From positions 282,998 to 346,997 of the forward strand of contig NZ_BMRN01000008.1 of assembly GCF_014648655.1 (NCBI RefSeq): a stretch of DNA of 64,000 bases. The letters run 5' to 3'. Every line of letters starts with the position of its first letter. Position 1 is the stretch's first letter. This stretch comes from Streptomyces atratus (GTDB lineage Bacteria > Actinomycetota > Actinomycetes > Streptomycetales > Streptomycetaceae). The notes beneath the pieces are model-generated. The model did not search any database and was not told the origin of the DNA. It was given only the letters and a program-made list of their open reading frames with translations. Both the position numbers and the translations under genes were made by a program. Shown here one piece after another: positions 16,681-25,683 of this stretch.

Positions 16681-17931
16681 TCAGGAGCCGACCGGCTCGG
16701 CCTCCCGGCCGACGCCGGACCGGGCGGTCGGCGGCCGCCCGCCCTCGCGCGGCCCCCCGGACACCGTCTGCCGCCACAGCCGCCGGCCGGCGATCAGCGT
16801 CGCCGCGACCAGCAGGCCGTTGCGCAGGAACATCAGCGTCACGCCTGTCGCGTCGCTGGTCACCACATGGACGAACCCGAGCGGGAACTCCAGCTGAGTC
16901 ACGCCCGTGGCGAGCAGCACCAGAACGGCCGGCAGCCCCATCCGGCTGTCGCGGAAGACCAGGCAGACCGCCGCCAGGCCGACCAGCCACAGCATGTACT
17001 GGGGGCTGATCACCCGGCTCGTCGTCGTGAACAGCAGCACCGCCGTGAACGCCGCGTCGGCCGGGGTGTTCACCCGGAAGTCACAGGCCCGCAGCCGCCA
17101 CACCAGCAGCCAGCCGAAGGCCACGACGGACAGGCCGAGCGCGAGCGTGCTCACCAGCGGCACATGCGGACCCAGGAACTCCATCGAGCCGTAGTGCAGC
17201 TCCACCCGGCCCTGCCAGCCGAACTGCCGCCACACATGGAAGACCAGCGCCCCCAGCGACTCGACCTCGGTGCCCCGGTCGCGCTGGAAGCCGAGAAAGG
17301 CCAGCGCACCGGGCATCGCCACGGTGCAGACCACCAGCAGCCCGGCCGCCGCCACCGCCGCGGCCGACCACGCCCGGCGCGTCTGCGGCCCACGCGCCGT
17401 ACCGGCCAGGATCAGCGCCGGCCACACCTTCAGCAGCGCACCCACGGCGGCCAGTACCCCCAGCACCCGCGGATGCCGAATCCCCGCAAGCAGCGCCGCC
17501 ACCGCCACCGCCGCCACCATCACGTCGTAGCGGGCGTACGCGGTCGTACCGAGCAGCGGCACCCCAGCCACCCACACCCAGGCGCCCGCCGTCCACCGGC
17601 CGGTCCGGTGGCCCGCGTACAGCAGCAGCCCCAGCACCAGTGCGTCGCACAGGAACGCGAGGACGAAGAAGGCCGAGGCGTAGTCCAGGAACGGCAGCAG
17701 GGCGGGGGAGAGGATGGCGAGCGCGGCGAGGGGCGGGTACTGCCAGGTGACGTCGGACTGCGGGTACGTACCGGTCTTCAGGACCTCGGACCAGCCGTGG
17801 TAGATCACCGAGACATCACTGGTCACGTCCGGTCCGGGCAGCGTGATCACCTTCGTGACGCAGAGCAGCAGCGCGACCCTGGTGAGGACCCACACCGCTG
17901 CAGCGAGCCGCGCGCCGGTCGATCCCGTCAT
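16681..17931 (-). CDS. GT87-family membrane mannosyltransferase-like protein
   Basis: This protein of about 416 residues has roughly ten to twelve hydrophobic helices and an early extracytoplasmic loop with an acidic pair (GPDVTSDVSVIY) followed by WQYPPLA, typical of GT-C fold GT87 enzymes. The family includes PimE and Rv2181, which add mannose from polyprenyl-phosphate-mannose to phosphatidylinositol mannosides or lipomannan. It is divergent from the PimB-like gene at 18042, matching the mycobacterial neighbourhood. The ATG at 17931 has a weak GAGG site; an ATG at 17982 would add 17 residues. The acceptor in Streptomyces is uncertain. Confidence 0.82.
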   Translation of the reverse strand: MTGSTGARLAAAVWVLTRVALLLCVTKVITLPGPDVTSDVSVIYHGWSEVLKTGTYPQSDVTWQYPPLAALAILSPALLPFLDYASAFFVLAFLCDALVLGLLLYAGHRTGRWTAGAWVWVAGVPLLGTTAYARYDVMVAAVAVAALLAGIRHPRVLGVLAAVGALLKVWPALILAGTARGPQTRRAWSAAAVAAAGLLVVCTVAMPGALAFLGFQRDRGTEVESLGALVFHVWRQFGWQGRVELHYGSMEFLGPHVPLVSTLALGLSVVAFGWLLVWRLRACDFRVNTPADAAFTAVLLFTTTSRVISPQYMLWLVGLAAVCLVFRDSRMGLPAVLVLLATGVTQLEFPLGFVHVVTSDATGVTLMFLRNGLLVAATLIAGRRLWRQTVSGGPREGGRPPTARSGVGREAEPVGS

Positions 17932-18041
17932 GGACGCCTCATCCGTTTCGTCGGTGGGTACTCGGTGGGTACGACGAGCCATGATGCCCGCCCGGCCTGT
18001 GCGAGAGCCATCGGCCCGGCCGCCCGGTACTGTCGGCCGGG

Positions 18042-19184
18042 ATGGACAAGACCCTGATCGTGACCAACGACTTCCCGCCCCGCCCCGGCGGCATCCAGGC
18101 ATTCCTGCACAACATGGCACTGCGCCTGGACCCCGGACAGATCGTCGTATACGCCTCCACCTGGAAGCGCAGCCCCGAAGGCATCGCGGCCACCGCCGCC
18201 TTCGACGCCGAGCAGCCGTTCACCGTCGTCCGGGACCGTACGACGATGCTGCTGCCGACCCCGCGGGTCACCCGGCGCGCGGTGCAGCTGCTGCGCGTAC
18301 ACGGCTGCACATCCGTCTGGTTCGGCGCCGCGGCCCCGCTCGGGCTGATGGCTCCGGCGCTGCGCAGGGCCGGTGCCCGCCGTCTGGTCGCCACCACGCA
18401 CGGGCACGAGGCGGGCTGGGCCCAGCTGCCCGCGGCCCGGCAGCTGCTGGGAAGGATCGGGGAAAGCACGGACGCGATCACCTACCTGGGGGAGTACACC
18501 CGCTCCCGGATCGCCACCGCACTCAGCCCCGAGGCGGCGGACCGCATGGTCCAACTGCCGCCCGGCGTCGACGAGAAGACCTTCCACCCGGACTCCGGCG
18601 GGGACCTGATCAGGGCCCGGCTCGGGCTCTCGGACCGGCCCGTCGTCGTCTGTGTGTCACGGCTCGTGCCGCGCAAGGGCCAGGACACTCTGATTCTCGC
18701 GATGCCCGCGATCCTGGCGCAGGTGCCGGACGCGGTGCTGTTGATCGTCGGTGGCGGACCGTACGCCAAGGAGCTGAAGCGGCTGGCCGAGGAGACGGGG
18801 GTCGGTGACTCGGTGCGCTTCACCGGGCCGGTGCCGTGGGACGAACTGCCTGCCCACTGCGGCGCGGGCGACGTCTTCGCCATGCCGTGCCGGACCCGTC
18901 GCGGCGGCCTCGACGTGGAGGGCCTCGGCATCGTCTTCCTGGAGGCGTCCGCGACCGGACTGCCGGTGGTGGCGGGCGACTCGGGCGGCGCGCCGGACGC
19001 CGTGCTCGACGGCGAGACCGGGTGGGTGGTGCGCGGCGGCTCCGTGGAGGAGTCGGCCGACCGGATCGTCACCCTGCTCCGTGACCCGGAGCTGCGGCAG
19101 CGGATGGGGGAGCGGGGGCGGGCCTGGGTCGAGGAGAAGTGGCGCTGGGACCTGCTGGCCGACAGGCTCCGTGCGCTGCTCTGA
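18042..19184 (+). CDS. GT4-family glycosyltransferase, PimB'-like mannosyltransferase
   Basis: This 380-residue cytoplasmic enzyme has the GT-B fold. The N-terminal domain starts with TLIVTNDFPPRPGGIQ, containing the acceptor-side glycine loop. The C-terminal domain has SRLVPRKGQDTLI and the EX7E motif in EGLGIVFLE, followed by GLPVVAGDSGGAPDAV for the sugar nucleotide. It closely resembles actinobacterial PimB' (Rv2188c type), which adds the second mannose of phosphatidylinositol dimannoside from GDP-mannose. The acyl-CoA ligase next door is the homologue of FadD15, which also neighbours PimB' in mycobacteria and supports the assignment. Confidence 0.85.
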   Translation: MDKTLIVTNDFPPRPGGIQAFLHNMALRLDPGQIVVYASTWKRSPEGIAATAAFDAEQPFTVVRDRTTMLLPTPRVTRRAVQLLRVHGCTSVWFGAAAPLGLMAPALRRAGARRLVATTHGHEAGWAQLPAARQLLGRIGESTDAITYLGEYTRSRIATALSPEAADRMVQLPPGVDEKTFHPDSGGDLIRARLGLSDRPVVVCVSRLVPRKGQDTLILAMPAILAQVPDAVLLIVGGGPYAKELKRLAEETGVGDSVRFTGPVPWDELPAHCGAGDVFAMPCRTRRGGLDVEGLGIVFLEASATGLPVVAGDSGGAPDAVLDGETGWVVRGGSVEESADRIVTLLRDPELRQRMGERGRAWVEEKWRWDLLADRLRALL

Positions 19185-19229
19185 CGGCACGTGACGCGGT
19201 ACGCCGAGGAGGCCCGCGCGAGTACGTGA

Positions 19230-19262
19230 GAGGGGGCCCGCACACGCCGTGCGGGCCCCCTC
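19230..19262. terminator. Bidirectional terminator between the GT4 and acyl-CoA ligase genes
   Basis: A 14-bp stem (19230-19243 with 19249-19262) with a five-base loop lies between convergent genes, 46 bases after the GT4 stop. Confidence 0.88.
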
Positions 19263-19276
19263 CCACGTGCTTCGGG

Positions 19277-21073
19277 TCAGCTCCGGTAGATCGACTCGAC
19301 CTCGTCCGCGAAGTCCTTCGCCACCACATTCCGCTTCAGCTTCAGCGACGGTGTGATGTGACCCGCCTCCTCGGTGAACTGGGACGCCAGGATGCGGAAC
19401 TTGCGTACCGACTCCGCCTTGGACACCGCGGCGTTCCCGTCGTCCACCGCCCGCTGCACCTCGGCCAGCAGCTCCGGGTCCTCACGCAGCGACACGGCCG
19501 TCGAGCCGGCCGGCTTGCCGTGCTCCTCGGCCCAGCGGCCCAGGAACTCCTCGTCCAGGGTGATCAGCGCGCCCACGAACGGCCGCCCGTCGCCGACCAC
19601 CATGCACTCGGCGACCAGCGCGTGCCCGCGGATGCGGTCCTCGATCACTGCGGGAGCGACGTTCTTGCCGCCCGCCGTGACGATGATCTCCTTCTTGCGT
19701 CCGGTGATCGCGAGATAGCCGTCCTCGTCGAGCGTGCCGATGTCGCCCGTGTGGAACCAGCCGTCGGCCAGCGCCTCGGCCGACGCCACCTCGTTGTTCC
19801 AGTAGCCGGTGAACAGGTGCTCGCCGTGCAGCAGCACCTCGCCGTCGTCGGCGATCCGGACGACCGAGCCGGGCAGCGGCTGGCCGACCGTACCGATCTT
19901 CTGCCGGTCCCACGGATTGAACACGGTGGCCGCGCACGTCTCGGTGAGGCCGTAGCCCTCAAGCACCGTGAAGCCGATACCGCGGTAGAAGTGGCCGAGC
20001 CGCTCGCCCAGCGGTGCGCCGCCGGAGATCGCGTACTCGCCGCGTCCGCCGAGGACGGCCCGCAGCTTGCTGTAGACCAGCCGGTCGAAGATCTTGTGCT
20101 TGAACTTCAGGCCCATGGACGGGCCCTGAGGGGTGCCCAGAGCGCGGCTGTACGCGATCGCCGTGTTCGCGGCCTTGTCGAAGATCCTGCCCTTGCCGTC
20201 GGCCTGTGCCTTGGCGCGCGCCGAGTTGTAGACCTTCTCGAAGACCCGCGGCACACCGAGGATCAACGTCGGCCGGAAGGAGGCCAGTTCATCGGTGAGG
20301 TTCTTGATGTCCGGTACGCAGCCGAGCTTGATCGGGGCCATCACCGAGGCCACCTCGACCAGTCGTCCGAAGACATGCGCGGCGGGCAGGAAGAGCAGCA
20401 CCGAACACTCGCCGGTACGGAAGAGGGGCTTCAGCCGCTCCACCACATTGCCGCACTCCGCGAAGAAGCTGCGGTGCGTGAGCACACAGCCCTTGGGACG
20501 GCCGGTGGTCCCCGAGGTGTAGACGATGGTGGCCGGGTCGTCCGCCTTGGCGCTCGCCATCCGCAGGTCCAGGGTCTCGTCCGAGACGTCCTCGCCGAGC
20601 GCCGACAGCCGGCGGACCGCGTCGTCCTCGAACTGCCAGATGCCCGTCAGGGCGGGCAGATCCGCCTGGACCGAGACCACGGAGGCCTGGTGCGCCTCCG
20701 ACTCCACGATGCACAAGGCGGCACCGGAGTCACCGAGGATCCACTGGATCTGCTCGGGCGAGCTGGTCTCGTACACCGGGACGGTGATCGCGCCCGCGCT
20801 CCAGATCGCGAAGTCGAGCAGCACCCACTCGTAGCGGGTACGGGAGAGCAGGGCCACCCGGTCGCCCGCTTCGATCCCCGCGGCGATCAGGCCCTTGGCG
20901 ACGGCTCTGACCTCGGCCAGGAACTGTGTGGCGTCGACATCGGTCCACACTCCCGCCACTTTGCGGCTCATCACCGCAACATCGGGATGCTGAGCGGCAT
21001 TGCGGCGGATGAGATCCGTCAGGTTGCCGTCCGAGGGGACCTCGTACAGGGCCGGAAGGCTGAACTCGCGCAA
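19277..21073 (-). CDS. Long-chain fatty-acid-CoA ligase (FadD15-like AMP-binding enzyme)
   Basis: This 598-residue enzyme has the adenylate-forming fold: the P-loop-like motif YTSGTTGRPKG near residue 185, the GYGLTET motif with ATP-contacting residues, and TGDIGTLDEDGYL followed by the hinge region ITGRKKEIIVTAGGKN. The length and the bulky fatty-acid-ligase insert match long-chain acyl-CoA synthetases. It activates fatty acids with ATP and CoA for lipid synthesis or degradation. The ATG start at 21073 is about 280 bases from the divergent metallophosphoesterase gene. Confidence 0.93.
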   Translation of the reverse strand: MREFSLPALYEVPSDGNLTDLIRRNAAQHPDVAVMSRKVAGVWTDVDATQFLAEVRAVAKGLIAAGIEAGDRVALLSRTRYEWVLLDFAIWSAGAITVPVYETSSPEQIQWILGDSGAALCIVESEAHQASVVSVQADLPALTGIWQFEDDAVRRLSALGEDVSDETLDLRMASAKADDPATIVYTSGTTGRPKGCVLTHRSFFAECGNVVERLKPLFRTGECSVLLFLPAAHVFGRLVEVASVMAPIKLGCVPDIKNLTDELASFRPTLILGVPRVFEKVYNSARAKAQADGKGRIFDKAANTAIAYSRALGTPQGPSMGLKFKHKIFDRLVYSKLRAVLGGRGEYAISGGAPLGERLGHFYRGIGFTVLEGYGLTETCAATVFNPWDRQKIGTVGQPLPGSVVRIADDGEVLLHGEHLFTGYWNNEVASAEALADGWFHTGDIGTLDEDGYLAITGRKKEIIVTAGGKNVAPAVIEDRIRGHALVAECMVVGDGRPFVGALITLDEEFLGRWAEEHGKPAGSTAVSLREDPELLAEVQRAVDDGNAAVSKAESVRKFRILASQFTEEAGHITPSLKLKRNVVAKDFADEVESIYRS

Positions 21074-21353
21074 GACTGCTGCTCCTCATCGGGCTCCGGT
21101 GCCACGGCTCTGTGTGACGCACCGGCTGCGGTCCAAGAATGGCGGGTGCTCAGTGGGGTGAGCACGACTGGACTGCCCGGACGTTACCCACCAGTACTCG
21201 GTTCCCGATAGAGGGTTCCGGCCAGATGTCTTATGCGTCACACACAACGGTGATCCTTGCGCGCACAGTAGTCCACCGTGGTTACCACGCAGAGGTCGTC
21301 GCAGGTCCGACGGCCTCTACCCAGGTGGACAGCAGAGTTCTAGGGTGATCGTC

Positions 21354-22160
21354 ATGCCAGCCGGACCGAACAGCCGAGAAACCTCGACCGCACGGCGCAC
21401 GCGCGTTCACGTGGTCAGTGACGTGCACGGCAGCACCGAGGCCCTGGCCCGCGCCGGGGACGGCGCCGACGCGCTGATCTGCCTGGGTGACCTGGTCCTC
21501 TTCCTCGACTACGCCGACCACTCGCGCGGCATCTTCCCCGATCTGTTCGGCGTGGAGAACGCCGACCGGATCGTCGAACTGCGCACCGCTCGCCGCTACG
21601 AGGAGGCGCGCGAGTTCGGCCGCGGCCTGTGGGCGGGCATGGACCGCAACGCCGCGATCGTCTCGGCGGTGCGCAAGCAGTACGCCGAACTCTTCGCCGC
21701 CTTCCCCACCCCGACGTACGCCACCTACGGCAACGTCGACGTCCCCGACCTGTGGCCCGAGTACGCACGCCCGGGCACCACCGTCCTCGACGGCGACCGC
21801 GTCGAGATCGGCGGCCGCGTATTCGGCTTCGTCGGCGGCGGCCTGAAGACCCCGATGAACACCCCGTACGAGATCGGCGACGAGGAGTACGCGGCCAAGA
21901 TCGAGGCCGTCGGCCGGGTCGACGTGCTCTGCACCCACATCCCCCCCGATGTGCCGGAGCTGACGTACGACACGGTGGCGCGCCGCTTCGAACGCGGCAG
22001 CCGGGCCCTGCTCGACGCCATTCGCAGGACCCGCCCCCGGTACGCACTGTTCGGCCATGTCCACCAGCCGCTGGTCCGCCGGATGCGGATCGGCACCACC
22101 GAATGCGTGAACGTCGGCCACTTCGCTTCCACCGGCAGGCCCTGGGCCCTGGAATGGTGA
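21354..22160 (+). CDS. Calcineurin-like metallophosphoesterase
   Basis: This 268-residue enzyme has the two-metal phosphoesterase signature: DVHG near the N-terminus, GDLVLFLDY, GNVD, THIPPD with a metal-binding His, and GHVHQP at the C-terminal end. The substrate cannot be predicted. The ATG at 21354 has no SD; a TAGGGT -10 box ends seven bases before it, so the mRNA is probably leaderless. The gene is divergent from the acyl-CoA ligase and lies upstream of the SRPBCC and ArsA-like genes. Confidence 0.88.
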   Translation: MPAGPNSRETSTARRTRVHVVSDVHGSTEALARAGDGADALICLGDLVLFLDYADHSRGIFPDLFGVENADRIVELRTARRYEEAREFGRGLWAGMDRNAAIVSAVRKQYAELFAAFPTPTYATYGNVDVPDLWPEYARPGTTVLDGDRVEIGGRVFGFVGGGLKTPMNTPYEIGDEEYAAKIEAVGRVDVLCTHIPPDVPELTYDTVARRFERGSRALLDAIRRTRPRYALFGHVHQPLVRRMRIGTTECVNVGHFASTGRPWALEW

Positions 22161-22267
22161 CCGCACCGGCGCCGGACCCTGGAACGAGGCGCCGCGCACA
22201 CGCGATAGCCTTCTGACGGCAGGCCTCTGCCGACGCACCGGTACACCGCACTGGAGGAGCCACGGCG

Positions 22268-22717
22268 ATGGCTGAACACACCAGCTCGAGCATCACGATC
22301 GAGGCGGCGCCGGCCGACGTCATGGGAGTGATCGCCGACTTCGCCCGCTATCCGGAGTGGACCGGCGAGGTCAAGGAGGCCGAGGTCCTCTCCACCGACG
22401 ACCGGGGCCGCGCCGAGAAGGTCCGTCTTGTCCTCGACGCCGGGGCGATCAAGGACGACCACACCCTCGCGTACACCTGGATCGGCGACTACGAGGTCAG
22501 CTGGACCCTCGTCAAGTCCCAGATGCTGCGTGCCATCGACGGCTCCTACGCGCTGGCCCCGCTCGGCGACGGCGACCGCACCGAGGTCACCTACCGGCTG
22601 ACCGTCGACGTCAAGATCCCGATGCTCGGCATGATCAAGCGCAAGGCCGAGAAGGTCATCATCGACCGCGCCCTGGCCGGCTTGAAGAAGCGCGTCGAGT
22701 CCGTCCCGAAGGCCTGA
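22268..22717 (+). CDS. SRPBCC (START-like) lipid- or ligand-binding protein
   Basis: This 149-residue protein belongs to the polyketide-cyclase/SRPBCC superfamily. It starts with a beta strand (SSSITIEAAPADV) and the characteristic WTGEVKEAEVL region, then antiparallel strands, and ends in a long helix (AEKVIIDRALAGLKKRV). These proteins form a deep hydrophobic pocket for lipids or polyketides. The ATG at 22268 has a GGAGGAG site. Its stop is four bases before the ArsA-like gene, and the pair is conserved in Actinobacteria (Rv2185c/Rv2184c from memory). Confidence 0.85.
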   Translation: MAEHTSSSITIEAAPADVMGVIADFARYPEWTGEVKEAEVLSTDDRGRAEKVRLVLDAGAIKDDHTLAYTWIGDYEVSWTLVKSQMLRAIDGSYALAPLGDGDRTEVTYRLTVDVKIPMLGMIKRKAEKVIIDRALAGLKKRVESVPKA

Positions 22718-22721
22718 CCCG

Positions 22722-24047
22722 GTGCGTACGGTCCTCGTCACCGGCCCCGGCGGCGCCGGCCGTACCACCGTCGCGGCAGCGACCGCGCTGGCCGCGGCCC
22801 GTCGCGGGCGCCGCACCCTGCTGCTCTCGGCCGACGCCATACCCGGCTTCCCCGAAGGCACAGAACCCACCGAGGTCATGGACGGCCTGTGGTCCGCCCG
22901 CATCGACTCCGGCGAACACTTCCGCAGCGAACTGCTCGCCCTCCAGGACCAGGCGTCCGGCGTGCTCGACCTGCTCGGCGGGAACCGGCTGGACGGCGAG
23001 GAACTCACCGAACTCCCCGGCAGCGCCCAGCTCGCCCTCCTGCACGCCCTGCGCCGCGCCGCCCAGGGCGACTGGGCGCCAGGCGGCTACGAACTCCTCG
23101 TCGTCGACCTGCCGCCGCTGCGCGAAGCGCTCGCCGTGCTCGCCCTGCCCGAACAGCTGCGCCGCTATCTGCGCCGGCTGCTGCCCCAGGAACGCCAGGC
23201 CGCACGCGCCCTGCGCCCGATGCTCGCCCAGCTCGCCGGCGTGCCCATGCCCGCCCAGTGGCTGTACGAAGCCGCTGCCCGCAGGGACGCCGAGCTGTCC
23301 GCCGTCCAGGCACTGATCGAGGACCGCAACACCACGCTGCGGCTGGTCGCCGAACCCGGCCCCGCCGCCGAGGACGCCCTGCGCACCGCCCGCACCGGAC
23401 TCGCCCTGCACGGACTGCGCGTCGACACCCTCGCGGTGAACCGGGTACTGCCCAGGCACTCCGGCGACCCCTGGTTCGCAGCCCTCGCCGCGCAGCAGGA
23501 GAAGACGATCGGCCACTGGTACGAGGAATGGGTGCCCGCGGCAGCCCTGTGCGAAGTGCCCCACCTCGGCCGCGATCCCCGGGGCCTGGACGACCTCGCC
23601 CTCCTCGACACCAAAGCCGGCTGCACCGTCTTCGAGGAGGCGGGCACCGGCGGCGGCCTCTTCGAGGGCGACGGACTCGCCGCGGAACTGGACGACCGGA
23701 GCCCCGGCCGGGCCGACGACCCCTGGTGGATCGAGGACCCGAACGCCCCGGACGGCCTCGACGAGCTGCGGCCGCTGCTGCCCGGCAGCCGGATCGTGAC
23801 CGCCCCGCCGCCCGGCGAGGGAGACTTTGTTCTGGTCTGGTGCCTGCCCCTGCCCGGTGCCGTCAAGTCGGACCTCCATCTGGTGCGCCGCGGCGACGAA
23901 CTGCTCCTCACCGTGGGCCCGTTCCACCGGATCGTTCCCCTGGAGTCCGGGCTGCGCCGTTGCACCGTCTCCGGCGCCGCCCTCACCGACGGGGTGCTCC
24001 GGGTCCGGTTCACGCCGGACCCCGGTCTGTGGCCCCGGACGAGCTGA
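22722..24047 (+). CDS. ArsA-like P-loop protein with altered Walker A motif
   Basis: This 441-residue protein resembles the ArsA/GET3 ATPase family in its N-terminal MRTVLVTGPGGAGRTT stretch and the VVDLPPLREAL switch-like segment. Both lysines that define the family's deviant P-loop (KGGxGKT) are replaced, giving PGGAGRT. ATP hydrolysis may therefore be weak or lost. The C-terminal half is Asp/Pro-rich and ends in a beta-rich region resembling the ArsA HSP20-like C-terminal domain. It starts at a GTG four bases after the SRPBCC stop and probably acts with that protein. Confidence 0.78.
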   Translation: MRTVLVTGPGGAGRTTVAAATALAAARRGRRTLLLSADAIPGFPEGTEPTEVMDGLWSARIDSGEHFRSELLALQDQASGVLDLLGGNRLDGEELTELPGSAQLALLHALRRAAQGDWAPGGYELLVVDLPPLREALAVLALPEQLRRYLRRLLPQERQAARALRPMLAQLAGVPMPAQWLYEAAARRDAELSAVQALIEDRNTTLRLVAEPGPAAEDALRTARTGLALHGLRVDTLAVNRVLPRHSGDPWFAALAAQQEKTIGHWYEEWVPAAALCEVPHLGRDPRGLDDLALLDTKAGCTVFEEAGTGGGLFEGDGLAAELDDRSPGRADDPWWIEDPNAPDGLDELRPLLPGSRIVTAPPPGEGDFVLVWCLPLPGAVKSDLHLVRRGDELLLTVGPFHRIVPLESGLRRCTVSGAALTDGVLRVRFTPDPGLWPRTS

Positions 24048-24130
24048 ACGGCGCATCACGGTTCGGGTAACGTCGGTATTACGTGCCCCGTATGCCGGGC
24101 CGCCGGCAAACCACGTCGCAGGAGTCCGCC

Positions 24131-24589
24131 ATGAGCGAAGCCACCGATCGTCCCGTCGACGACGACGCGTGGGCGAAGGCCTGCGCCGAGGACCTCGAAG
24201 CGGAGAAGGCCCGCCGCCGCGCCCAGCAGGGCCCGCCGCCCGGCTCCGCAGCCGAGGAGCTGCGCAAGCTGGTCGACGCCGTGGCCGACAAGGTCTCGTC
24301 CCTCCGGTCGCCGCTGTTCGGCGTGGCTGCCCAGGGCACCGTGCAGCAGATCATCAAGCAGGCCAAGTCCGCCGTCGAGCCCGTCATCGAACGCAATCCG
24401 GACGTCTTCGACCACATCACCGCGGCCGGCAATGAACTCCTCGCCGCCTACCGCTCCGCCGTGGAAGGCCAGGAGCGCCGCTGGACCCAGGGCACCGGGA
24501 CCCCCGCAGGCACCGAGAAGAAGGCCGACGACCCCACCGACCCGCGCGACGAGGGCCCCGCCGCGGGCGAGCACATCGATCTGGACTGA
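24131..24589 (+). CDS. DUF5304-type conserved Streptomyces protein
   Basis: This 152-residue soluble protein has an acidic N-terminus, a helix-rich centre (SAAEELRKLVDAVADKVSS and VQQIIKQAKSAVEPVIERN) and a disordered Asp/Glu/Pro-rich tail. I recognise it as the DUF5304 family, with no assigned function. The ATG at 24131 follows AGGAG. It lies between the ArsA-like gene and glkA on the same strand. Confidence 0.75.
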   Translation: MSEATDRPVDDDAWAKACAEDLEAEKARRRAQQGPPPGSAAEELRKLVDAVADKVSSLRSPLFGVAAQGTVQQIIKQAKSAVEPVIERNPDVFDHITAAGNELLAAYRSAVEGQERRWTQGTGTPAGTEKKADDPTDPRDEGPAAGEHIDLD

Positions 24590-24663
24590 CCGGCACCGAT
24601 GGGCCGGGTCCCCGGCTCGGGTACCGTTGGCCACAGCGGGGCTCGACCGAAACTGAGGGATTC

Positions 24664-25605
24664 ATGGGACTCACCATCGGCGTCGATATCGGCGGCACGA
24701 AGATCGCAGCTGGAGTGGTCGACGAAGAGGGACAGATCCTCTCGATGTTCAAGGTGCCGACCCCGCCGACGGCTGAAGGCATCGTCGACGCGATCGCGAC
24801 GGCCGTGTCCGGTGCGAGCGAGGGCCACCGGATCGAAGCTGTCGGCATCGGCGCCGCCGGATATGTCGACGACAAGCGTGCCACCGTGCTGTTCGCGCCG
24901 AACATCAACTGGCGGCACGAGCCACTGAAGGACAAGGTCGAACAGCGCGTCGGCCTTCCGGTCGTCGTCGAGAACGACGCCAACGCCGCCGCCTGGGGCG
25001 AATACCGCTTCGGTGCCGGACAGGGCCACGACGACGTCATCTGCATCACGCTCGGCACCGGTCTCGGCGGCGGCATCATCATCGGCAACAAGCTGCGCCG
25101 CGGACGCTTCGGTGTGGCCGCCGAGTTCGGCCACATCCGGGTCGTCCCGGACGGGCTGCTCTGCGGCTGCGGCAGCCAGGGCTGCTGGGAGCAGTACGCC
25201 TCCGGACGCGCACTCGTCCGGTACGCGAAGCAGCGCGCCAACGCCACCCCTTCGAGCGCCACGATCCTGCTCAGCCTCGGCGACGGCACGGTGGACGGCA
25301 TCGAGGGCAAGCACATCAGCGCGGCCGCCCGGCAGGGCGACGCGGTGGCGATCGACTCGTTCCGCGAGCTGGCCCGCTGGGCCGGCGCCGGACTCGCCGA
25401 CCTCGCCTCGCTCTTCGACCCGTCCGCGTTCATCGTCGGCGGCGGCGTGTCGGACGAGGGCGAGCTCGTCCTCGACCCGATCCGCAAGTCGTTCCGGCGC
25501 TGGCTGATCGGCGGCGAATGGCGTCCGCACGCCCAGGTGCTCGCGGCCCAACTGGGCGGCAAGGCAGGCCTGGTGGGCGCGGCCGACCTGGCCCGCCAGG
25601 GCTGA
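24664..25605 (+). CDS. glkA: ROK-family glucokinase
   Basis: This 313-residue enzyme phosphorylates glucose with ATP. It has the N-terminal phosphate-binding loop GVDIGGTKIAAGVVD, the catalytic Asp in ENDANAAAWGEY, and the ROK zinc motif CGCGSQGCWEQYASG. In Streptomyces GlkA is also required for global carbon catabolite repression, beyond its kinase activity. Length and sequence match GlkA closely. A terminator hairpin follows at 25629-25666. Confidence 0.95.
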   Translation: MGLTIGVDIGGTKIAAGVVDEEGQILSMFKVPTPPTAEGIVDAIATAVSGASEGHRIEAVGIGAAGYVDDKRATVLFAPNINWRHEPLKDKVEQRVGLPVVVENDANAAAWGEYRFGAGQGHDDVICITLGTGLGGGIIIGNKLRRGRFGVAAEFGHIRVVPDGLLCGCGSQGCWEQYASGRALVRYAKQRANATPSSATILLSLGDGTVDGIEGKHISAAARQGDAVAIDSFRELARWAGAGLADLASLFDPSAFIVGGGVSDEGELVLDPIRKSFRRWLIGGEWRPHAQVLAAQLGGKAGLVGAADLARQG

Positions 25606-25628
25606 ACCACCCGGAACCGGACAGAGCC

Positions 25629-25666
25629 GGACGCCCGTCGTGCCCCCTGGGGAGCGGCGGGCGTCC
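25629..25666 (+). terminator. Terminator after glkA
   Basis: GGACGCCCG (25629-25637) pairs with CGGGCGTCC (25658-25666) around a 20-base loop that can fold further. It lies 24 bases after the glkA stop. Confidence 0.65.
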
Positions 25667-25683
25667 GTCGTATCGTGAGGCGC

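Noticed and set aside
19139..21211. Long plus-strand frame of about 690 codons across the acyl-CoA ligase
   Set aside because: Antisense shadow of a well-supported enzyme gene, without motifs or a ribosome-binding site.
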